From: Stenotrophomonas maltophilia
GTDB taxonomy: Bacteria > Pseudomonadota > Gammaproteobacteria > Xanthomonadales > Xanthomonadaceae
Reading direction: 5' to 3'
Length of the DNA: 64,000 nucleotides
NCBI GenBank assembly: GCA_002363385.1
Contig: DEVL01000003.1
Coordinates: forward strand, 1,310,085 to 1,374,084
Shown: positions 35,861-43,800 of the stretch, one piece after another
Layout of the letters: each line of letters opens with the position of its first letter
How positions within the stretch are numbered: position 1 is the first letter of the stretch
The notes under the pieces: model-generated
The model's database searches: none
Seen by the model: the letters and a program-made list of their open reading frames with translations, nothing else
What the model was told of the DNA's origin: nothing
Translations under genes and position numbers: made by a program

Positions 35861-35900
35861 TAGGAAAATACCTACATGCGGGTGGGTAGTTTTCCTACCC
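35861..35900 (+). promoter_or_regulatory. Inverted TAGGAAA/TTTCCTA heptamers before the TPS operon
   Basis: TAGGAAAA (35861-35868) and TTTTCCTA (35890-35897) are perfect inverted repeats. TAGGAAAATACCTA looks like a 14-bp dyad of the LuxR/FixJ response-regulator kind, and GGGTAG-TTTTC-CTACCC (35884-35900) forms an overlapping hairpin. The heptamer equals the TTTCCTA half-site described for BvgA at the Bordetella fha promoter; that comparison is by eye. Confidence 0.5.
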
Positions 35901-36016
35901 GGCGAGTGGGGTTTTTGACGGTTTTCATGTCGCGAATAGCTCTTAAATTGGCGGGCCTCCATAGGGGCGGTCTATAGCGAACGATGGTTCGTGCCAGCCC
36001 ACGTTCGAGATCCTGC

Positions 36017-37765
36017 ATGCCAAACCACGTACTACCCACCCCGGCTCGCGCCGGTTCTCATGGCGCTTCCCGGCGCACCCTCCTTCTGGCCCCGCTGGCG
36101 GCCGCGCTGGCCCTGATCTGTCTGCCGGCCAGTGCCCAGCAGCTGCCGGCCCCTGATCAGGAACTGCTCCGCCAGCAGGAGCGCGAACGCGCGCTGCGCG
36201 AGCAGCTTGAAACACGGCCCGATGCGCGCCTGCAGGACGCCCCGGTGGCGGCCCCGGAGCGGCTGCCCCAGGATGAGGCACCGTGTTTCGTGATCGAGCG
36301 AATCACCTTGGGCGGCGAGCAGGCCGAACGCTTCCAGTGGGCGTTGGCTGCGGCCAACGTCAACGGCGATCCGGCGCTTGGCCGTTGCCTGGGCACCACC
36401 GGGATCAACGTGGTGATGTCGCGCGTGCAGAACGCCATCGTGGAGCGCGGCTTCGTCACCACGCGCGTGCTGGCCCAGCCGCAGGACCTGACCACCGGCG
36501 CGCTGGAACTGACGCTGGTGCCCGGCACGCTGCGTCAGATCCGCTTCGCCGAAGGCACCCACCGCGATGCCACGATGTGGAACGCGATCCCGGCGCGGAG
36601 CGGCGACCTGCTCAACCTGCGTGACATCGAACAGGGGCTGGAGAACTTCAAGCGGGTGCCGACCGCCGAGGCCGACATCCAGATCAGCCCGGCCGAAGGC
36701 GCCGATGCCGCGCCCGGGCAGAGCGACCTGGTCGTGCAGTGGTCGCAGCAGCGGCTGGTGCGCTTCAACCTGAGCCTGGACGATTCCGGCAGCAAGGCCA
36801 CCGGCAAGACCCAGGCCGGCGCGACGATGTCGCTGGACCATGCGCTGCGCCAGAACGACCTGTTCTACGTCAACCTCAACCACGACGTGTTCAGTGGCGG
36901 CAAGCGCGGCACCAAGGGCTTCACCTTCCACTACTCCGTGCCCGTCGGCTATTGGTTGTTCGGCGCTACCCGCAGCGGCTACGAGTACGAGCAGACCGTG
37001 GCCGGCAACCAGCAGTCGTATCTGTACAGCGGCGAGAGTTACAACGCCGAAGTGCGGGCCACGCGCCTGCTGTTCCGCACTGCGAGCAGCAAGACCAGCA
37101 TGTACCTGCGTGCATGGGAGCGCGACTCGCGCAACTTCATCGACGATACCGAAATCCTGGTGCAGCGCCGGCGCATGGGCGGCTGGGAACTCGGCCTGAA
37201 CCACCGTCATTTCATTGGCCAGGCGACGCTGGATGGCACGTTCGGCTTCCGCCGCGGCACCGGGGCATTCGGCTCGATCGCAGCGCCCGAGGAGCTGTTC
37301 GGTGAAGCCACTTCACACCCGAAGATCTACTTCGCCGATGCGCAGCTGAGCGTCCCGTTCCAGCTTGGCCAGCAGCGCCTGCGCTACACCGGCAGCTGGC
37401 GCGCGCAGTGGAACCGTGGCGGGCTGGTGCCTCAGGACCGCTTCGCGATCGGGGGCCGCTACACCGTGCGCGGCTTCGATGGCGAGATGTCCTTGATGGG
37501 CGAGCGTGGTTGGCTCATCCGCAACGACATCGGCCTGGCACTCGGCGGTGGGCAGGAGTTCTACGTCGGCGCCGATTACGGCCATGTCGGCGGCAGCGCC
37601 ACGCAATGGCAGCTGGGCAATGACCTGGCAGGCACCGTGATCGGCCTGCGCGGGTCCTATCGCGGCCTTTACTGGGACGGCTTCGTCGGCGCCCCGTTGA
37701 ACAAGCCCTCTGGTTTCCAGAATGCGTACACCGTCACCGGATTCACCCTGAGCTGGTCGTTCTGA
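36017..37765 (+). CDS. Two-partner secretion transporter TpsB (FhaC/CdiB/ShlB family)
   Basis: A 582-residue Omp85-superfamily protein. After a signal peptide (LAAALALICLPASAQQ) come a Gln/Arg-rich helix, POTRA domains (INVVMSRVQNAIVERGFVTTRVLAQPQDL) and a 16-strand-type barrel with the conserved L6 motif in RFAIGGRYTVRGFDGE, ending in Phe (FTLSWSF). It moves its TpsA partner across the outer membrane. The start at 36017 (MPNHVLPT) is chosen over 35984. tpsA follows 55 bp later. Confidence 0.95.
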   Translation: MPNHVLPTPARAGSHGASRRTLLLAPLAAALALICLPASAQQLPAPDQELLRQQERERALREQLETRPDARLQDAPVAAPERLPQDEAPCFVIERITLGGEQAERFQWALAAANVNGDPALGRCLGTTGINVVMSRVQNAIVERGFVTTRVLAQPQDLTTGALELTLVPGTLRQIRFAEGTHRDATMWNAIPARSGDLLNLRDIEQGLENFKRVPTAEADIQISPAEGADAAPGQSDLVVQWSQQRLVRFNLSLDDSGSKATGKTQAGATMSLDHALRQNDLFYVNLNHDVFSGGKRGTKGFTFHYSVPVGYWLFGATRSGYEYEQTVAGNQQSYLYSGESYNAEVRATRLLFRTASSKTSMYLRAWERDSRNFIDDTEILVQRRRMGGWELGLNHRHFIGQATLDGTFGFRRGTGAFGSIAAPEELFGEATSHPKIYFADAQLSVPFQLGQQRLRYTGSWRAQWNRGGLVPQDRFAIGGRYTVRGFDGEMSLMGERGWLIRNDIGLALGGGQEFYVGADYGHVGGSATQWQLGNDLAGTVIGLRGSYRGLYWDGFVGAPLNKPSGFQNAYTVTGFTLSWSF

Positions 37766-37820
37766 TTCCCGCGCTGGCGCCTGCGCGCCGCGCCGACCGC
37801 ACGCACACAAAGGAACTGTC

Positions 37821-40800
37821 ATGAACAAGCATCTGTACCGCCTCGTGTTCAACCACGCCCTCAAGCTCTGGCAGGTCGCCGCGGAGATCACCCCGCGCCC
37901 CGGCGGGCTTGGTACCGGGCAGGGCGGTGATCGCACGGCGGCACTGCGCCCGATGGCCTTCGCGTTGTGGGTGATGCTCGGCTGGGTCGGGGTGGCCGGC
38001 ATGGCCGCGGCGCAGGTGGTGGCCGATCCGAACGCGCCGGGCAACCAGCGGCCCACGGTGCTGGAAACGGCGAACGGCACGCCGCAGATCAATATCCAGA
38101 CCCCGAGTGCGGCCGGTGTCTCGCGCAACACCTACCAGCGTTTCGATGTCGACCAGCAGGGCGCCATCCTCAACAATTCGCGCGGCAACACACAGTCCCA
38201 GCTCGGCGGCTGGGTGCAGGGCAATCCCTGGCTGGCCGGCGGCACCGCACGCGTGATCCTCAACGAGGTCAACGGAGCAAACCCAAGCCAGCTGCGCGGC
38301 TACGTGGAAGTGGCCGGCGACCGCGCGCAGGTGGTGATCGCCAACCCCGCCGGCATCGATTGCGACGGCTGCGGCTTCATCAACGCCAACCGCATCACCC
38401 TGACTACCGGCACCCCGACGTTCAACGGCGGTGCGCTGGAGGGATACCGTGTGCAGGGCGGTGCCATCCGTATCTTGGGTGCCGGCATGGATGCCAGCCG
38501 GGTGGACTACACCGATCTGATCGCGCGCTCGGTGCAGCTCAACGCAGGCCTGTGGGCCCAGCAGCTGCAGGTCACCACTGGCGCCAATACGGTCAGTGCC
38601 GATCTGAGCCGCGTGCAGGCCCAGGCGGCTGACGGCAGCACGCCGCAGTACGCGCTCGATGTCGCCCAGCTCGGCGGCATGTATGCCAACAAGATTCTGT
38701 TGATGGGCACCGAGCATGGCGTAGGCGTGCGCAACGCCGGCAACCTCGGCGCGCAGACCGGCGAACTGGTGGTCACCGTCGATGGCCGGCTGGAGAACAC
38801 CGGCAAACTGCAGGCGCGCGACGACACCCGTATCGCGGCCAGCGGCGGTGTGCGCAATGAAGGTCTGGTCAGCGCGGGTCGCGAGTTGAACCTGCGCACC
38901 GGCCAGGATCTGGACAACCGGGGTGGCCAGCTCAACGGCACCCGGCTGGATGTGGAAGCGGCCTCGCTGGCCAACCGCGACGGGCGCATCGAACAGGCGG
39001 GTGTGCAGGCGCTGGCAGTAGAGAGCGGGCAGCTGCAGAACCGCGACAAAGGCAGCATCGGCGCACTGGCCCAGCAGGATGGGACCGCGCCGGGCACGCC
39101 GGGCACGCCGGGCAATGGGGAGGGGACGGGCGCCCCGGGCACCGGCAACGGCAGCACCGACGGCAGCGCGCCGGGCGTGATTCCGCCGACCACCGCGCCG
39201 CTCGCGCAGGGCCGCGTGGTGATTGCCGGCCTGCTCGACAACGATGCCGGCGCGGTGCTGGCCGGTGGCGATATCGATCTTCGTGCCAGTGAGTTGGACA
39301 ACGACGGCGGCAGCATCGGCGTGCGCGACCTGACCGTGAACGGTGGCGCGCTGTCCAATCGGCGAGGCGAGCTGACCACCCAGCGCGACCTGCGCGCGCA
39401 GGGCCAGGCACTGCACAACGACGCCGGCACATTGAATGTGGGCGGCGCCCTTGATGTAAGCACCACGCAGCTGTCCAACCGCAGCGGCACGATCACCCAC
39501 AGCGGCACGGCACCGGCCCAGCTGCAGGTGGCAGGCACGCTGGATAACACACACGGCAGTCTCGCCAGCAATGCCAGCTCGCTGGCGCTGAACAGCGCAG
39601 TGCTGGTCAACGCCGACGGCACGCTGATGCATGCCGGCAGCGACGGCCTGCAGCTCACCACCGGCACGCTGGACGGCCAGCGCGGCGAGCTCGCCACCGC
39701 AGGCACGCTCAGCCTGCGCGCAGGGCAGGTGGATCATCGCCAAGCGGAATTGCAGGCCGGTACGCTCGACGTCCAGGTCGACACGCTCGACAACCGTGGC
39801 GGCCAGCTGCTGGCGACCGGCAGCCAGGCCAACCGCATCCAGGCGGCGGCCGCGCTGGACAACAGCGGTGGCACGCTCGCCAGCAACGGCGATCTGGCCA
39901 TCGGCACAGCGCTGTTCAACAACGCCGGCGGGCAGGTGCAGCAGGCCGGCAGCGGCCGCCTGGACATCACCGCAGCGACGCTGGCCGGGGCAGGCGGCAA
40001 GCTGCTCAGCAACGGCGCGCTGTACCTGCAGGGACAGGGCATCGACGTCTCCGGCGGTATCACCTCGGCCGTGCGCATGGAGATCGACGCCGGGCAGTTG
40101 GACAACCGCCGTGGCGAGTTGATCGCCACCGGTACCGATACGCTTGGCCTGCGTGTGACCCACGCGCTGCTCAACGACAGCGGCCAGATCATCGGCAACG
40201 GTGCGCTCGCCGGGCAGGCGGGGAGCCTTTCCAACCGCGACGGCAAACTACTGGCGGCGGGCAACGCGGCCTCCACGCTGGAGGTGACCGGCGCGTTCGA
40301 CAACCAACGCGGTACGCTGGCCAGCGCTGGCGGCCTGACACTGCAGGCTGGACTGCTGGACAACCAGGCTGGCACCCTCCAGGCCGCCGGTGACAGCGCG
40401 CTGCAGCTCACCGTGGACGGCCTGCTCGACAACCGCGAGGGTGGCCTGATCGCCTCCGGTGGTGCGCAGCAGCTGCGCGCCGGCAGCCTCGACAACCGCG
40501 GTGGTACCGTCAACGCAGGCGATACGCTGGACGTGGCGGTCGCCCAGACCCTCGACAACAGCGCCGGCACCCTTGCCGCCAACGACACGCTGCAGGTGCA
40601 GGCCGGGCGCATCATCAACCGTGATGCGGGCACCCTGGCCTCGGTCGAAGGCGATGTCACGCTCGACAGTGCGAGCGATATCGACAACACCGCCGGTGTG
40701 ATCCAGGCCGAGCGTGCGCTGTCGGTGACCAGCCAAGGGCTGACCAACGTGCGTGGCACGCTGGCCGGCGCCTCCGTCGCCCTGGATACGGGTCTGGGCG

Positions 40801-43800
40801 GCGTGGACAACATTGAAGGCATCATCGCCGCCACCGCCGGCACGCTGGATATCGACAGTGGTGCGCTGGAGAACCGCGCTGGCCTGCTGCAGTCCAGTGG
40901 CGGGATGAGCATCGATACGCACGGCCAGCGGCTGGGCAATACCGACGCGGGCGCGCGTGGCGGCATCGTCAGCGGTGCCGGGCTGACCCTGCGTGCCGGT
41001 GAGCTGGACAACCGTGCCGGCCTTGTCCAGGCGCAGACGGCGCTGGACGCGCGGCTGGCTTCGCTGGACAACCGCAGCGGCGGGCAGGTCGGCAGCGGCA
41101 CCTCGCTGCTGCTGCAGGCGCAGCGCGTGGACAACAGCGGCGGCCGCCTGCAGGCGGCGCAGGACCTGACCCTCGAGCTGAGCGGTGAGCTGGTCAACCA
41201 GGCTGGCCTCGCCGTCGCTGGCGGCGATCTGGTCGCCCACGCCGCGCGCATCGACAACCGCGCCACGAGCGGTGGCAGCACCGCGCTCGGGCTGCAGGGC
41301 CGCAGCGTGGACCTCACTGCCGCGCAGATCGACAACAGCCGCGGCATGATCGCTGCCGACCAGCGCATTGCGCTGCAGGCGACCGATGCACTGTTCAACG
41401 AGCAAGGCCTGGTGTCCTCGGCGGGCAGTCTGGACGTGCGCGCCGGTCAGGTCGGCAACACCGACGGCACGCTGCTGTCGGCGGGCAACCAGGCGCTGCA
41501 GGCCAACGCGCTCAACGGCGCGGGCCGAGTGTTGTCGCAGGGCGACCTGGTGCTGGCCCTGCAGCAGGACTACCGCAACGATGGCCAGATCACCGCCAAT
41601 GGCAAGGCCACCGTTTCCACGCAGGGGCTGTGGACCAACGCAGGCAAGGTGCAGGCCGGCGATCTGAACCTGCACGCAGGCCAGATCGACAACCTCGCCA
41701 CGGGTGAGATCAGCGGCATCCGCACCCAGGTGCGCGCCGATGGCGTGCTCGGCAACCGCGGCCTGATCGACGGCGTGGATACCCGCGTCGATGCCGATGT
41801 GATCCTCAACGTCGGCACTGGTCGCATCTATGGCGACCGCCTGTCGATCGGTGCCACCACCCTGGTCAACAGTGACGAAACGCTGGAGGGCGTTACCCGC
41901 GCCGCCACCATTGCCGCGCGTGAGCGCCTGGACATCGGCGCCGGCACCGTGGTCAACCGCGAGCAGGCGCTGATCTTCAGTGCCGGCGGTAGCGACAATG
42001 CACTCAACATCGGCGGTGCGCTGGATGCGCAGGGGCATGCAGTCGGTCGCGCCGGCTCGGTGCACAATGCCAGCGCGACCATCGAATCGCTGGGCGGCTT
42101 GAGCATCGATGCCACGCGCCTGCTCAACAGCAACGAGCATTTTGCCACCACTGAAGTCATGGTGGTCGGGCCGACCAAGAAGCTGTACATCCAGCCCAAG
42201 GGCACGCCGGGCATGCACGATGCCAGCGAGTTCACCTGGTCCAGCTGGAGCCGCGCCGGCAAGTACTGGTGGAAGAACGGCAGCGGCGACGTCAAGGCAT
42301 GGACCCAGTACGACGTCACCCATACCGAGTACGAAACCCAGGTCACCTCCAGCGCGCCGGGTCGGATCATCTCGGGCGGCAACATGACCCTGCGTGGCGA
42401 TGAGCTGATCAACGACAAGAGCCAGATACTGGCCGGCGGCGCGTTGCTGGGCGACCTTGGCAACCTGCGCAACATCGATGCATTCGGCGAGTACCGTGTG
42501 CATGAGGAAGGCACCAGCCAGTACACCTACAGCCGCTGGCGCGGTGGCTTCAAGCGCTATCACGAACGCAAGTGGGACGGGAAGATCGCCTATCGCCCGG
42601 CCGATGAAGTGCGCACCATCAATCTGGGCGTGACCCGCACCGAACAGAACACCCGCGATGGTGGCAGCGGCTACCAGGTGGGCGGCGTCAGTACCGGTAC
42701 CGTCGGTGGGCAGGTCGGCGGCGCAGCCGACGCCGGCGCCATGGCTGGGCAGCGCCAGGTGACCGAGGTCAGCGCGAGCGTCGCCTCGCTGGCGGGCCCG
42801 GGCAGCAACGCCGGCACCGGCGCGCAGGGCGCGGCGGGCAACCAGCCGACGGTGATCCGCACCATCGGCGTGGATGCCCACCTGCCGCAGAGCAGCCTGT
42901 TCCAGAGTGGCCCGAACGCGGGGCAGTACCTGGTCGAGACCGACCCACGCTTTGCCGATTACCGCAGTTGGCTCGGTTCGGAGTACCTGCTGCAGAAGAT
43001 GGGCGTGGACCCGGCCAACGTGCAGAAGCGGCTGGGCGATGGGTTCTACGAACAGAAGCTGGTTCGCGATCAGGTCGCCCAGCTCACCGGCCGCCGCTTC
43101 CTGGATGGCTATGCCGACGATGAAGCGCAGTACCGCGCGCTGCTCGACAATGCGGCCACCATCGCCGACGCATGGGGCCTGCGCCCCGGCGTGGCGCTGA
43201 CCCCGGCGCAGATGGCCCAGCTCACCAGCGACATCGTCTGGCTGGTCGAGCAGCGCGTCACCCTGGCCGATGGCAGCACCACCACCGCGCTGGTCCCGCA
43301 GGTGTATGTACGCGTACGCCCTGGCGATATCGACGGCACTGGCACGCTGCTGGCTGGCCGCTCGGTGGAGCTGAACCTGCGCGGCGATCTGGTCAACAGT
43401 GGCACCATCGCTGGCCGCACCGCGGTGAAGATCGACGCGCAGAACCTGCGCAACCTGGATGGCCGCATCAGCGGTGATGCGGTCAGCGCCAACGCGCGGA
43501 CCGATCTGGACAACCTCGGCGGCCTGATCGATGCGCGCAGCGTGCTGGTCGCCAGTGCCGGCCGTGATCTCAACATGGTCACTACCACCCGCAGCGGTCA
43601 GAACACGGCCGGACTGAGCGACTTCAGCCGGACCAATATCGATCGCGTGGCCGGGTTGTTCGTGAGTGATCAAGGCGCCACGTTGCTGGCCAAGGCCGGC
43701 CGCGATCTGCGCATGGACGGCGCGCAGGTGGTCAACACCGGTGCACAGGGCCAGACCCTGCTCGCGGCGGGCCGGGATCTCTCCCTGGGCACGGTCACCG

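Noticed and set aside
39061..41600. Repeats in tpsA considered as a CRISPR-like or satellite array
   Set aside because: They are degenerate coding repeats of the hemagglutinin helix (LDNRGG type), without identical repeats or uniform spacers.
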